From Nymphaea colorata (Eukaryota > Streptophyta > Magnoliopsida > Nymphaeales > Nymphaeaceae): a DNA stretch of 64,000 bases. A program made the translations under genes and the position numbers. Positions 35,201 through 47,191 of the stretch are shown here, one piece after another. The stretch is taken from contig NC_045139.1 in the NCBI RefSeq assembly GCF_008831285.2, forward strand, positions 602,204-666,203. The letters are read 5' to 3'. The notes under the pieces were generated by a model. It searched no databases and was not told where the DNA came from. It saw nothing but the letters and a program-made list of their open reading frames with translations. How positions within the stretch are numbered: the stretch's first letter is position 1; the number at the start of each line of letters is the position of its first letter.

Positions 35201-36652
35201 TTTCCAGTAGAACCTTTGTAGCCAGAAGACTTTCCAAGGGCATCAGCTGCTGCTAATGCATTTGAAACCTCATCAGTGGACTTTGTTGCATCAATGTTCA
35301 TCTCTTCATCTTCTCCATCTTCACTTTCCTCACTGACTTATACACAAGACCGAAACTGAACAAATTGTTAGAGTCTTGGACATTAACAAAAAGAATGAAA
35401 TATAAAGAGACAGCTCATCTGCATTTTCATAGAATTGAATCCAATTTAGACATAAAAGAGAAATGATGAAGTACCAAAAGAAAAGTCCGTCAACCATTCA
35501 TTTCACTTCTCATGTTCATAATTCTTGTCAAATGTAAGATAGTGTAAGTGTGTAACTAAAGCTAAACACCTTGAACCTTGGATTGATAAACTGTCAAAAG
35601 TATTAACAGCAATAAGCTAAATGAAGACATGCAAAAATAAGACAATGTACCAGCAGTATAGTTAATTTGAACTCATATCCGTAAAGAAATTTCCAGATCA
35701 ATTCAAAGAGGTAATAGAACTTCTTAGCATAGGTGCAACAAAGCGAGGAATTTATTTTTCTACACTTCAATTCCAAAAGCAATTACTTTCTTGAGGGTTG
35801 CTTGAAACTTGCTTACATATGCAGAGAACTGAGAAGTGGCTAACTTGCATTATAAAAGTATAACAGATTTCCTCGACTCGCCTCTGTCTCAAATAAATGG
35901 GAGCATACAATTTTCCTCCAAGAAAGGTAACGGAGTCCAGATATGTCAGAAAATCACAGAAAAGCCAATGAAAATGAGGTATGAATAGAAACCTGATTTT
36001 GAAGTAAAATATTTGGATTGGCACTTTGATAATGACAACATGTCACGATCTCATGTAATTTTTCCAAGTCCAAAAGAACAACCTTCAGTATGCTGTGCCA
36101 ATGTGTCAACTGAACCGTGTAAACCAACACTCAGCTGAGTAAGCTCTGGTGATTCCCATAGCCAACCTGAGCATGCACCGATTTCTAGAGGAGCCAATTG
36201 AATAATTTTTTCAACCAAAAAAAGCACGAATTATTTGAGTCTTGAAGCTTATATAAGTATTATGAGCTTATTAAACAGTACAAAGTTAGCTCATGTAGTG
36301 AGATGATTTAACAGCCCGTTTCTAGAAAATCAATCATGAGTATAGTCTGTAATGTTCGATTTCAATGCAGAAAGAGATTCAACTGCTATCCACTCACATC
36401 TCAATTCCACAAACCATCAAAGGCCGCAGTAACTTGCTCTGGGTTTCACATGAACATATTCAAGACAAAGAAAGCCAAACGATCAAAAGCAATAGCATTT
36501 AAGAATCAACCGATAGTGAAGCAATGTGTTCACCTGGCCGCTAAAGCACCGGACTTCAAAAGCTCTTCAATTTCTTCTTTCGTTGGCGGCTCCGCAGCGT
36601 CAGCAATCGCCTTGGCGACCCCTTTCGGCACCCAAGACAACGCTGAGATCAT
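29113..36652 (-). CDS. PWP1: PWP1 (periodic tryptophan protein 1) WD40 ribosome-biogenesis factor (sixteen exons)
   Basis: Minus-strand exons: 36652-36534, 35332-35136, 35014-34929, 34837-34742, 34556-34430, 33806-33748, 33587-33486, 31949-31879, 31800-31704, 30941-30867, 30567-30469, 30209-30066, 29979-29950, 29864-29802, 29457-29380, 29157-29113. They total 1488 nt, in phase, 495 aa. The N terminus MISALSWVPKGVAKAIAD is the PWP1 hallmark, followed by acidic stretches and then FPLCTAWLDCNLKGGDKG, MEPGIEIWDLDL and a Lys-rich linker. WD40 repeats include LASTSADKSIKIWDI, LLSGSFDRTVVM, VESIAWDPH, LLATGSTDKTVKLW and LAIGGSKGKLKVWDT. PWP1 is nucleolar and promotes rDNA transcription and pre-rRNA processing. 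Introns 6 and 9 appear to use GC donors, and intron 7 contains a hAT-like insertion. Length matches the family. The start codon is preceded by a likely 5' UTR intron. Confidence 0.94.
30702..30751. repeat. (CT)n microsatellite in PWP1 intron 10
   Basis: An interrupted CT tract with one CCCCC break, located between exons 10 and 11 of the PWP1 gene. Confidence 0.9.
32188..32273. repeat. (CA)n and (TA)n microsatellite in PWP1 intron 7
   Basis: A short CA/TG run is followed by about 26 AT units, ~100 bases before the hAT-like element in the same intron. Confidence 0.9.
32371..33135. mobile_element. Non-autonomous hAT-like element (765 bp) inside PWP1 intron 7
   Basis: The element starts CAATGTTGTAAAAAGCGTAT and ends TACGTACAACACTG, giving terminal inverted repeats of the form CA(A/G)TGTTGTA. 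It is flanked by a perfect 8-bp duplication, CTCCTAAC, at 32363-32370 and 33136-33143. CA-starting inverted repeats and an 8-bp duplication are the hAT superfamily signature. It encodes no transposase. The interior is A/T-rich, with a ~22-bp repeat around AATCGATGATTTCACA at 32770-32825. Near the 3' end lies a dense palindromic array of CGTATCGTACGATACG units (32927-33125). It sits in an intron in antisense or neutral position and does not disturb the coding exons. Confidence 0.88.
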
Positions 36653-36672
36653 TTTCACGAAGCACTAGCGCT

Positions 36673-36931
36673 CTACAAAGAACGAAACAAACAACGACCA
36701 ATCAATCGACAACCCACGAAAAAAACAAAAAATCAACTTTTACAATGAAACGCCCATAAATAAAGATATCTCCGCAGGACGCGAGCAAAACAGAGTCGAC
36801 GTGAATAATGCATCAACCCGACCCAATGCATTGCCCAGACTACATTCCGACGACGAACTTTAGAAAGAACAAAGAAAACAGAAACAGAAACGCGAAATAC
36901 GACAAACTAAAGGTAGGATTCGAGGCTTTAC
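36673..36931 (-). other. Predicted 5' UTR intron of PWP1 gene
   Basis: On the minus strand, CCTG|GTAAAG at 36932/36931 and TTTGTAG|AG ending at 36673 could be donor and acceptor of a leader intron 20 bases ahead of the ATG. Based on splice-site look only. AAACCCTA, a telo-box common in promoters of ribosome-related genes, occurs near 37136 on the plus strand. Confidence 0.4.
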
Positions 36932-38822
36932 CAGGAAAACCGTTGCTTCGACCACTTAAATCAACTGGGTAAGCTGCGGCTTCCCACGTCGTGTTCCGAT
37001 CATGCCACGAGTGCGACCGGTGGAAGCTGCTGTTAGGTTGAAACGCAAGAAAGAAGAGGATGCTCTGTAGAGAGGACTCGCAGAGGAAACAGAGAGAGAA
37101 GAGGAGAGGGAGGGAGAGAGAGAGAGAGAGAACTAAAACCCTAAAATCAGGAACTTTCAAGTTCACAATCTGACATCTAAAGACAGACAAAAAACCTGAA
37201 GCCGTAAAATCCTCCTCGTATAAATCAAGTCTACAGAGTCGAAGCGGATCAGGCAAAACCGATTCATTTGGTAGAAACAGTACTACGTATCAGTTTTAAT
37301 TACTTTTTAACTATTTAATATTTTTATTATTTTTAACCAAATTTTCGATTTATTTATCTTGAATATTATTTTTTTAAGCAACCGATTCGGTTGAGTAGGT
37401 AAATCAATCGGTTCACCGAGTCGGTACCAATTCCGTCCCAGAACCGATTTAATTTCGCAATAGTGCACTAACATTTGTTGATTTCTGGTGGGTTTCCCAA
37501 CATATGACCTCCTCTGCTAAATAAATTCCATCTTAACAACACTTGAATTTGAATTGAATTAGCATAAAACCTCACATTGTAAAAGTTGTTTATCCAAAAT
37601 AATTACATGTTCTTTTGTCATGTGTTGTCAAATATAGAAATTTTTTGTTTTTTGAATTGTGAAATATCACAAACTTTTACTAAGTATACACAAATATTTA
37701 TATTATATATTATTCAGTTTAGTTGATGAAAAACCAAATTTGAAGTCCCAACATGTTTACATTATTCATCTATTTATAGAAAAAATGCACTATAAGAATT
37801 TATGACCTAATATCATGAATTGAACCGGCTAGGTATTTCGGTCAGTTTAGTAATTCAGTGAATTAGTTGTAAACTGTCAAATGATATTTAATAAATATAA
37901 TACGCGGCTAAATGAAAAAATGTAAAATAAATAAAAATATAATAATAAAAATGATATTTGATATGCCTGCCACTCAATAGAATCAGTTTATCACATATTT
38001 AATTTGTAGGTAACACTAATTGCAGGTAAATCTGAGGCTTGTTTAAAAAAAGAACGAATATAATAGTCATTTTAAATAGGAACATGAGCCGATTAGATTT
38101 GAATCAAATGTACATTTAATATCTGATTTGTCGAATGTTCAAATATCCAGGTTTGAATACAATAAAGACAAGTTTATACTATATACAAGTCCGATTTTCA
38201 GATATAGAATATGAATCCAATCCGATCCAATTTTTATGTTCAGATCCCATTCAAATTCAACTTTTAAATACACAACTGATCTGAACTACAATATAATACA
38301 CTCAGAACCAACTTTCATGACATATGAATGTTGGATATAGAATTTTTATTTAAAACAACTCTGAACCCAATTGGGTTTTTTTTTTTAAATCAAATCTAAA
38401 TCCGATCGAATGTCATGTTTTAAATTTTGCTCTGAATTATATGTTAATTTTTTTCCACATCCTGTTTTTTGGTAGCAGTTTGTTGGGTAGATATCTGATC
38501 TAAATTCAAACCTTATATATATGTGTGTGGAGTGTGTGTGTGTGCATGCGCACCTGTGGATGTGTGTGTGTTGGGGGGTTCATGCTGGCTGGCAGACAGC
38601 AACTAAAACCATATATTATCAAAAAATGTGCAACCATTAAGTTTATTCACTCACTCAATCGAGCTACGCACATCAGCAGAACAAATTATTTAACAAAGGG
38701 AATTAGTTAGCAACCATACTTTTGTGGGTATCTCATGGATTGTTGAATCGATCAACCCTCAATATATATTCAAGTTGAATAGTTTCAAGGCAGCACCAAG
38801 AAGGTTGATCATTACTCAATGA

Positions 38823-39032
38823 TCATGGCGTCACAGAAACAATCTCAGAAGCAAAGTCTTTCACCGAAAGCATCAAAGAAGTTAATGGATTCTCATCGGG
38901 AGCTTTGCTGGCATATACAGCGCATGCTCTGCGCAGCATCATACTCTCAGCCTGGTTGTAGTCATCATGAAATTTCTTTCTTTTGGCCCATTGAGCTTTC
39001 ATGTCAAACCTTAGAGAGAGAGATGCCACCAA
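38823..39032 (-). pseudogene. Possible coding fragment of unknown family
   Basis: A 69-codon frame contains WAKRKKFHDDYNQAESMM and LRRACAVYASKAPDENP, a composition more like a real protein than the low-complexity frames around it. No flanking exons, domain or start context support a live gene. It could be a decayed gene or transposon fragment, or chance. I do not recognise it. Confidence 0.2.
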
Positions 39033-41000
39033 CTTGTTTCTTTACTGGGTTACAGAATTATTCTGCGCACGTTTGCTTACTGAATTGGGCAGCACCGAGA
39101 CTGGCACGCCTTTGACTGACAACATCTCACACTCATGAGAGACAGAGGAAGAAGAGAGTCACAGCGTTACTCATGAAGAAGGTACAACAGAAAGAAGGGA
39201 TCCAATGATCATTGGACCAACAGACAAACCTGCAGAATCAAAGGGAACACAAGTGCTGTCCAACCAAGGCTACTCCTTTCCCTGCCTTTAAAGATATGGT
39301 AGTTAGAGAGAGAGAGAGGATGGATATACTGAGAATTTGTTCCTTAAAGGATGGTAGTCAAAGAGAGAAAGAGAGAGCATATCTGACAATTTCTTGACAG
39401 AAAAGTGCAGAAGAAGAAGAAGAAGCTTCACATTAAAGAATTCCCAATCTCCCCATTTCACTTTCTGCGGTTACCATTTGTATAGAAAGACAAGCTATGA
39501 TATGTGGATTCAACAAGGGTGTAAATGTAATCATCAAAAACATGCAGCTTCTGAATGTTCAAAAAAATTCAATTACAGAAGAGATGAACTAGAGATGAGC
39601 CAGTGAATCAAAGAGGAAATACCCTTTCTTCCATGAGCATCAGATCGAGTCATATTGCATATTTGAGACAAGTTTTGTTTCTTGGCCAATCTACTTCTAG
39701 GATCTACCCCTTTGTTTTCTTCTCTCTAGAACGTTGAACATGACCATGCTGATATTCCATTTCACCTACCAAAGGGGACATTCATGAAACATATGGAATT
39801 CAATTTTCTTTTGAAAAGAAACAGGGATGTGATGATGCGTGAAACAGAGCAGGGATGTGAATTCAATTTCTTCTGAAAAAAAAAATGGAGCGAGTTTCCT
39901 GGTAGTTCTGCTCAGGATTCTACATAATTGGCACCATGGATCACTCACCTACCCCATAAGAAACAGAGAGAAAGATTAACTAAATTAATCGCTAAAAGGA
40001 AAAGAGCCTTGACTAAACGCACACGCGCGCACGCACACATATATATAAAGGCTGGGAGAGATACTTGATCCTAACAGCTATAAGAACTAGTTAATGTTGG
40101 ACATTTAATAAAGATAGAGAGAGCGATTATGATCAATTTTTTCAGTTGTCCCAACATTAGGTTGACTCCATAGTGCTTGGTCTTTATCATGCTTACTACT
40201 CATGTTTCTTATATGACATATTATATAAGTTATACCAACTAATTTGCTAAATGATTTTTAAGGTTTTTTTCTCAAGATGAATGCAAAATCTCCAAAGATG
40301 GGGCGTTAAAAATTCAAGAAAATTTAACGATTAAATCAATTTTTACGAGCTGAAAAAATAAATTGTATAATTTCTCATTAAATCTTTTAATCAGACAATT
40401 TTGCATAATATTTTACATTCATTCGGTTGTCATATCATTGCGTTTGACGAAAACAAATTAAAAACAATGGAAAAGGGTGGAAAGCCATTAACCAGGCCGA
40501 TAGAGTGAACGGCTAAGTCTAAGTTGCTTACGTATTCAATCTATGAACCAGTACCTGTGAAATCAGGAAAAAAAAAATCATAAATGGTGCATTTACATTT
40601 TATTCAAACTTTTAGGTGGTTTAATGGAATTGTCAGCGAACGTTAAAAAGGAGTATATTTTTTTTTTTCAAAAAGAAAAACAAACGACTTTTTAGATTTT
40701 TTTTTTTTTTAAATTCGCGGGCCTGTGCACCTCGGCCTCCATTTGGGTCCACCTTTGCTGTGAAAGAAAGGAAAAAGATGTGCATATGTTTACATAAAAA
40801 CTGGGAAGAAAAAAATAAAGTAAAAAGGGTTCTGTTCTTCCTGTCGAACAATAAAAGTTGTATGGACTGCCCTAACAGTAACATTCTGTCTCTCTTTTCC
40901 AAAAGAAGTGGTCACCCCAAGATTCGGACTTTCATCCCCATCTCTGTCTCTCTCTAACTTATTGTTTATGTTGTATAATGTAAAAGCTCTCCTCCCTTGC

Positions 41001-41068
41001 CTGGTGGGTTCGGTGCGCCTGGTTGAGTCGGTGGCTGGTGGGTTCGGTGCACCTGGTTGAGTCGGTAG
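41001..41068. repeat. 34-bp tandem duplication
   Basis: CTGGTGGGTTCGGTGCGCCT and the following GGTTGAGTCGGTGG are repeated 34 bases on with a G-to-A change. No function apparent. Confidence 0.75.
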
Positions 41069-41808
41069 TAGGTAGGCGGCCAGTCACTGTTTCAAATTTT
41101 GATAACGTTAGCCCTTGTATATATATTTAGAGTTTACGGCAAGCGACAAAGCCTCTCAAGTTTGTTCCCCCAATTAATGAAATTGAAAGAAGAAAGCTCT
41201 CTCTTTCTCTCTACCACTTACTATTCATGTTATTTAATGTAAAGGCCTGATTCAGTCAGTTCCAAATTGCAAGTGCTCTTTGCTAAATCAAGTTGCAGCT
41301 GGATTGAATTTAGGGGCATCCACATGAGTTCTGCTTGTTCTTCACTAATCAACTAAAAGTCAGGTGAAAGGAAGACATCCAACTTCCAAGCCATGTGCAT
41401 TGACAGTCTGCAATAATGACTGCAAAAGAAGCAAAGCCTCTTTCTTATATGAAACCAAAGGGAGGAACATCAATGAAGTCAAACCCATTTTTTGGGACAA
41501 GAAATTAAATACAATTCAAAGGCGAGCATGCTTCTTCAGCAAATAAAACAAGTGTCATCTCAAGTGGGGAGCAGGTGGCAAGAGGACATTTGTGAATGAT
41601 TTCGACTCCATGATGTTGGATTGAGTTTGAAAATCTCAATTTCCACAGTGGAGCTTTCTCATGGTGTTGTCATCAAAAAGCATGGTGGTCAAAGTTTACC
41701 TCCTGTTGATGTCTCTGGGCGTGGACACAATAAGCAAATGTTCCTTATTCTCACCGGTGGAGTCAGAAACTTTTACGAAAGGGCACCAACCAAGTGCCCG
41801 GTCTCTGG

Positions 41809-42314
41809 TAAGGGTGAATACGAGCCCGAGTTTAGTCAGCTCGAACTCGGCTCGACTAATGAAACCTCGAGCTCGAGAATAGCTTGATGAAAGTAGCTCA
41901 AGCTCGACTCGGCAGTTATGTGTTGAGCTCCAGCTCAACTCGATTAAGGCTCGAAAAACTCGTTTGAATAGAATTGATATTCATCGTTACGTATTGAGCT
42001 CGAGCTCGACTTGATTAAGGCTTGATAAACTCGTTTGAATAGAATTGTTATTCATCGTTACGTGTTGAGCTCGAGCTCGACTTGATTACGGTTCGACAAA
42101 CTCGTAAACTCGTTTGAATATATCGACTTGAGTAAGGGTTGACAAACTTGATGAGGGCTCAAACTCGACTCGGCAGTTAGCTGTTGAGCTCGAACTCAAC
42201 TCGATTATTTGATGAGCCGACTCATGAACTCAGACTCGACTCGTTAAGCAAAAGATTTGGCTCAAACTGGTTCACGAGTCGGGCTCGAGTGGCTCGGCTC
42301 GTTGTTCACCCCTA
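41809..42314. mobile_element. Non-autonomous hAT-like element, copy 1 (506 bp)
   Basis: Begins TAAGGGTGAATACGAGCC and ends CGTTGTTCACCCCTA, so the termini are inverted repeats. Flanking 8-mers GTCTCTGG (41801-41808) and ATCTCTGG (42315-42322) match at seven of eight bases, as expected for an aged 8-bp target duplication. The interior is a set of ~70-bp imperfect tandem units built on GAGCTCGAGCTCGACT and ACTCGTTTGAATAGAATTG. It has no coding capacity for a transposase. It is related to the copy at 42726. Confidence 0.85.
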
Positions 42315-42725
42315 ATCTCTGGCTTAGGCCACCGCATGTGACTGAACCTAGGTCGAGTTGTGTCACAATCAAGGATGCATGGGGCTCCTATACCAATGAA
42401 TTAACTGCAACTAAAAGAAAAATATAAATTAAGTGTGCTTCCATCAGCCAATTGGTCATAAATATTTATTTTCTTGATCGTGCATGAATGCCAAGAGTTT
42501 GATGATTATTCTACCGATCATAAGTGGAAGAACAAAAGAGAATCAAATTAAGCCAAGAGATTTATTTCTGGCACAAAGTCTCATTCAATGCCCCATGTAG
42601 ATACCTAGCAAGTTGATTAAATGTATGCACAACCAATCCAAAAAATAGTTTTGAAGCTAAACATAAATTTAACATGCAGAGTAATAGTAATCAATTAATG
42701 CAACAAAATTGGTAAAACTCTTGAG

Positions 42726-43211
42726 TAGGGGTGAACACGAGCCCGGGTTCAGTAAGCTCGAGCTTGGCTCGACTAATGAAACCTCGAGCTCGACTCAATT
42801 AAGACTCGAGAAACTCATTTGAATAGAATTGATATTCATAGTTACGTGTTGAGCTCGAGCTCGACTCAATTAAGACTCGAGAAACTCGTTTGAATAGAAT
42901 TGATACTCATCATTATGTGTTGAGCTCGAGTTCGACTCGATTAAGGCTTGACAAACTCGTTTAAATAGAATTGATATTCATCGTTACCTGTTGAGCTCAA
43001 ACTCAACTCAATTAGGGATCGACAAACTCGTAAACTCGTTTGAATATATCGACTTGATTAAGGGTCGAGATCAACTCAGTAGTTACGTGTTGAGCTCGAA
43101 CTGAACTCAATTATTTGAACGAGTCGACTCATAAACTCGAGCTTGACTCATTAAGCAAATGACTCGGCTTGAAAGTTGAGCTTGAGTAGCTTAACTTGTT
43201 GTTCACCCCTA
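42726..43211. mobile_element. Non-autonomous hAT-like element, copy 2 (486 bp)
   Basis: Begins TAGGGGTGAACACGAGCC and ends TTGTTGTTCACCCCTA, in the same orientation as copy 1. Flanks CTCTTGAG (42718-42725) and TTCTTGAG (43212-43219) match at seven of eight bases. The internal ~70-bp units are shared with copy 1, including the AATTGATATTCATCGTTAC segment. Its different flanking duplication shows an independent insertion rather than a segmental copy. Confidence 0.86.
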
Positions 43212-45951
43212 TTCTTGAGATCATCTCCTCTGCCAATAACACCGCAACGAGAAGTTATCTTTAGATTTTGAATTCGCGACATCTGGTCAAGCGTAACAGT
43301 ATCTGGATGGATTAACTTTCAATATCTTACTTGATATAGGTTGATGAATGTCCACTAAGACACATACAACTTTAACCACAGGATAACCCAGAATATATAT
43401 AGTTGTCAAGTTGCTATTAAACAATGGCATAATGGGCAAGGGCAGATTGCGCAATGTTGGGCACTAGCTGTTCTTGATGGTGATAGTGCTTAGTTCTGTA
43501 GGTCAAAAACAGTAACAACTTCCCAATAATCAAAGTTCTATAACTAGAGCCTCGGCTAGAGATCAGCAATCCTCCTTGTGCAAGATCATAAGATCTTAGC
43601 TCATTCATCACCCTAACATCAAATACGGGCCGTCAATCTTGTAGATCGACGGCCAACAATGGTGGGTTTACCAACATCTGTTCTCAAGGCACCATTCACC
43701 ATTTGATGCAATTGTTAAATAGAAAGCACCCACTTTGAGAAAGTCGCCATGTTTAAAAAACCAAAGTGGTACCTCTTTATTCCCCACTATTGTCTTATAA
43801 TGGGCAGCTGGTGCCATGTCCTTGTCCTCAACATTAATTCCAAGCATTAGTCATCCATAAAAGTCATTTTGCATCAGATAAACAATGGGAACAAGTGTCC
43901 CAATGTGCTCTCATCAACCTTATATTCCTTGGTTCACTATTATGTGCACTAGCATTGCATAATATTTTAGGGAACAACAGTGCTCTTTTCATCAAAAGAC
44001 TACTTATGTGCTCTTTCCCTTTGGCAACTTGTGTTGAAAGGGACACTGCAACCTGTAGAAAGGACCCAAAGGGCTAAATAATATGTGGCCTATGCCATAG
44101 ACTTAATAATAATGCAAGAGTACACGACACCAACATGATTTTTAGGGAAGAGGATGACATAATGCTCTGTTTAGGATGATGAAGAAGATGCACACATTAG
44201 GTTCATTTATTCAAATTGAATTCAAAGTTTTGAGAAGGCAAGATACGAAATGATACGTGAGATATTTTGACTGAATTTGGCATTCAATTACTTAAATAGA
44301 CCGTCTTCGGGCTTCTAGCTGTATATTAAATGAGTCAAATTAATGCGTGAGATATGTGAATTCCTATGTATAAAACGAGTTTGGAGTACACTTTTCTTGA
44401 CAAAATCTTTAGAGATTTTCCATAGTAATTTCAAATTATTTGTAAAATTTTAAGATTGTTATTAAATATTTTAAATATTTAGTATGAATTTTTAAATAAA
44501 TATTTAACAAATCGCCCAATAGTGGCTATATGAGTCCATAATGCTGGAAATGTCATTCACATTGATACTGACTACACTGATTTGCCGTGCAATTCATAAA
44601 GTTTTGGATGGTAAATGTCTATGTCAATTGATCCCAACGTGCGGAGACCGGATGGCATGTTCAGGATAATTCAACAATATTTACTTATAACTGGGAAAAT
44701 AAATGAAACGGAAAAACAGTTAATTAAACAAATCACGACAAATTAATATATCTCTTAGGATCAAATATTGCTGAAAATACAACCATGGCTACAGGATCTC
44801 CAGTCACTTTAAACTTGAGATGAATTTCTCCAAAATCTAAAATCGATGGACTTTGATATCAGTAAACAGTAATCCTGCGGTTTAACTTAGTACCAATTAA
44901 ATTTTTACCTTTTATCATCGAATTCGACCGTTTTTCATTGTATTTAGATTATTTAAACTCGAATTGCTCATCCCCGCTTCCAATGTCTACCATGATATTG
45001 GACAATGAATGTTCATCGTTGTTGCCAATGGTGTTTTTCCAATATAAATATATATATTTATTTATTTATTTCCGGGAGAAAAGAGAATGTTCTTCACAGT
45101 TGAATTTAGGTTCATCAACAGCCAATCCCAGACTTAAAAAATAAATAAAATAAGAAGAATGGCGTAATGCCATCCTCAGAGTTATTCCTGTTTCGTGGTC
45201 AAATGACAAGATTTATAGCTACCGTCATCATTTTTATTATTGTTATTTTTCTATGGGTAGTACCGCTAGTAATAATAATTTAGATGACGTTCATATTTAG
45301 TATATCAATATTTCTCAACGGATTTATTGGCACATAGATGAATCCCATAACTCCAGTTCTCGGCTTGAGGGTTGACAATCTCCAGGAAGTGGAGTGCAAG
45401 GAAGCTCTTGTTTGATGGTTTGGTAGATTCAGAGGGAGTGAAGCAAAAGAAAAGAAAAGAAAAAAAACTCCATCATGAATCACACACATATATATTGTTT
45501 CAACGCAAAACAAAAAAATATTTTATATTAAAGTGTGCTTCTCGAAAAGAAAAAAAATTCTGGAAAAAGTTTAATTTTGATTTATTTATCAAGAAAGAGA
45601 AGGAATCTGTTTTTCGGGATATTAATTTGTTGACATATTTGAAAAACTGATAACGTGCGAGTCTAGTCATCAAAAGCAAAGCACGCTCGGCCTTGCCTTT
45701 TAATAGAAAACGAACGCAGAGGGAAAATGGAAGCCCATCTTCGCGTTTTCAACTTCAATGAAGTCGTTATCACAAATTATTTTTAAAGGGAAGAAGGTGG
45801 TGAGCCTAACATGTAGGGAGATTTCGATCGGGGATGAGATCGGATCGAAAATTGAAGCATTTATATGAGAAAGCAACCGCGGTTTCTGTCTCTGATTTTT
45901 TAAAGGCGAGTGTTATTCTGTTGCCGCTTCGAAGTGATCGAGTAACAACCG

Positions 45952-47191
45952 ATGACGGGATCCATGGCTCTCAGGGGAGTGATCACCTTGATTTTCTTCG
46001 TTCTCGTCTCCTCATCGTTCCTTCTTCCTTATGCAGGTGAGTTTCTGAAGCTTGTTTATTGCATTCACATATTCATTTCCAGAAAGATTCTCAACGCTAG
46101 AATACAACACAGATGACAGAATCAAGTTGGCATCATGTAAGATGCGACCAAGTTCCTGAAATTCAAAGATTTTTTGATAAGTCCTGCAGAATTTTTGAAC
46201 TTTTCTGTTGGAAGCTTGATCGAAGTTTTTGAAAATTTTGTGTTTCTACGTGATGCCGGTTCCATATCTAGTTAATACCAAACGATGGCCATCCTCGTTT
46301 GCGTGCTACGAACAAAAATTCGTGGGGCTTCCGATTAATTTTACAGGAATGTGCTATTTCTGCAGATAAATTTCGTATTCGGCAATTGAGTTTAAGATGG
46401 GTCTCCATGCTTTCTGCTAATCGTAGTTCTTGATTCTGTTGCTGCATGTTTAAGTTCTTGATTTCCAACTCAAACTGTTACTGCACGTTCCTCCTGAATT
46501 TCTGCGTAGCTGTTTCCTGCCTATGTATGCTGTTACTGTTCCACCATGAGCTCCACAGAAAATATTGAAATATTTACGTTTCATCTTATATACATGAGAT
46601 CTTCTGTAGCCTGAAGCTTGTTACGGTATAAAAATATAAAGATTAAAGAGTGACAATTTCCATTGTTCTCTTGCAGGTGGACGTCCAATATTCATAACTG
46701 AGCTGGCCGCAGAGATTACAGAAGTGGAGGAGGTATCTATCTCTTGAGAATATTCATAGGCACATATTCTCATCTACGTTAAAGATAGATAGATGAGGAT
46801 TGTCTGCTTTCTCTTCAAAAATTAAACTGCCCGAATTGTTTCACTGCAACTTCGATCTAGAGGGAGAGAGACAGAGAGATTGAAGAAATATTTGCTGTTT
46901 GGTTGATGATTTTTCTACATATGAAATTGAATTATAACTACACAAAACTGATGAATCTCTTCGGTTTTCGCTTCAATTTTTCAAATTTACTTTGCCTTCC
47001 CATGCCAATGCTCCTGCTGAACTAACAAGAAGTACTTAAACTTGTGTCAGGAAGCATTATCTGCGGGATCCCAACATGATGGAAGCGACGGGATCCACCA
47101 AAGAATGCTGAGAGTAAAAACAAACGACTATGGCAGTTATGATCCTTCACCAACGTTTGTGAGGCCTCCCTTCAAGCTCATACCAAACTGA
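45952..47191 (+). CDS. CIF: CIF-type (Casparian strip integrity factor) sulfated peptide precursor (three exons)
   Basis: Exons: 45952-46036, 46677-46732, 47051-47191, all GT-AG and in phase, giving 93 aa. The second in-frame ATG at 45964 gives 89 aa and an equally good signal peptide. The N terminus (MALRG, then VITLIFFVLVSSSFLLPYA) is a clear secretion signal. A variable acidic/polar middle (AAEITEVEE) follows, and the protein ends in a 21-residue mature-peptide region at 47126-47188: DYGSYDPSPT followed by FVRPPFKLIPN. The DYG start and the PPFKLIPN end are those of Arabidopsis CIF1 and CIF2. There the DY tyrosine is sulfated by TPST, and the peptide signals through SGN3/GSO1-type receptor kinases to seal diffusion barriers (endodermal Casparian strip, with relatives acting in embryo cuticle and pollen wall). 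The precursor carries RML upstream of the peptide, and N precedes DY. Family identity is strong; which barrier it serves is not known from sequence. Confidence 0.93.
47126..47188 (+). other. Predicted mature CIF peptide coding segment
   Basis: Codes for the last 21 residues of the precursor, starting at D-Y (sulfation site) and ending at the C-terminal Asn before the stop. A second tyrosine stands at mature position 5 (GSYDP). Confidence 0.88.

Larger units (their letters stand above)
36932..45951. other. Gene-poor region, about 9 kb
   Basis: The first few hundred bases probably contain the PWP1 promoter and leader. The rest is A/T-rich with stretches of degenerate GATCCGAATC/TTCAAATCC-like sequence (about 38.05-38.45 kb), two hAT-like elements (41.8 and 42.7 kb), a 34-bp tandem duplication (41001-41068) and minor microsatellites. 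A minus-strand open frame at 38823-39032 has protein-like composition but no recognised family. No convincing gene was found. Confidence 0.55.

Noticed and set aside
36840-37256. 138-codon minus-strand frame upstream of PWP1
   Set aside because: It lies in the probable PWP1 leader/promoter, is translated CT repeat in part, and has no recognisable domain.
41621-41938. Open frames on both strands at the left hAT-like element
   Set aside because: They run across the element border and translate the CTCGAG repeat units; no transposase motif is present.
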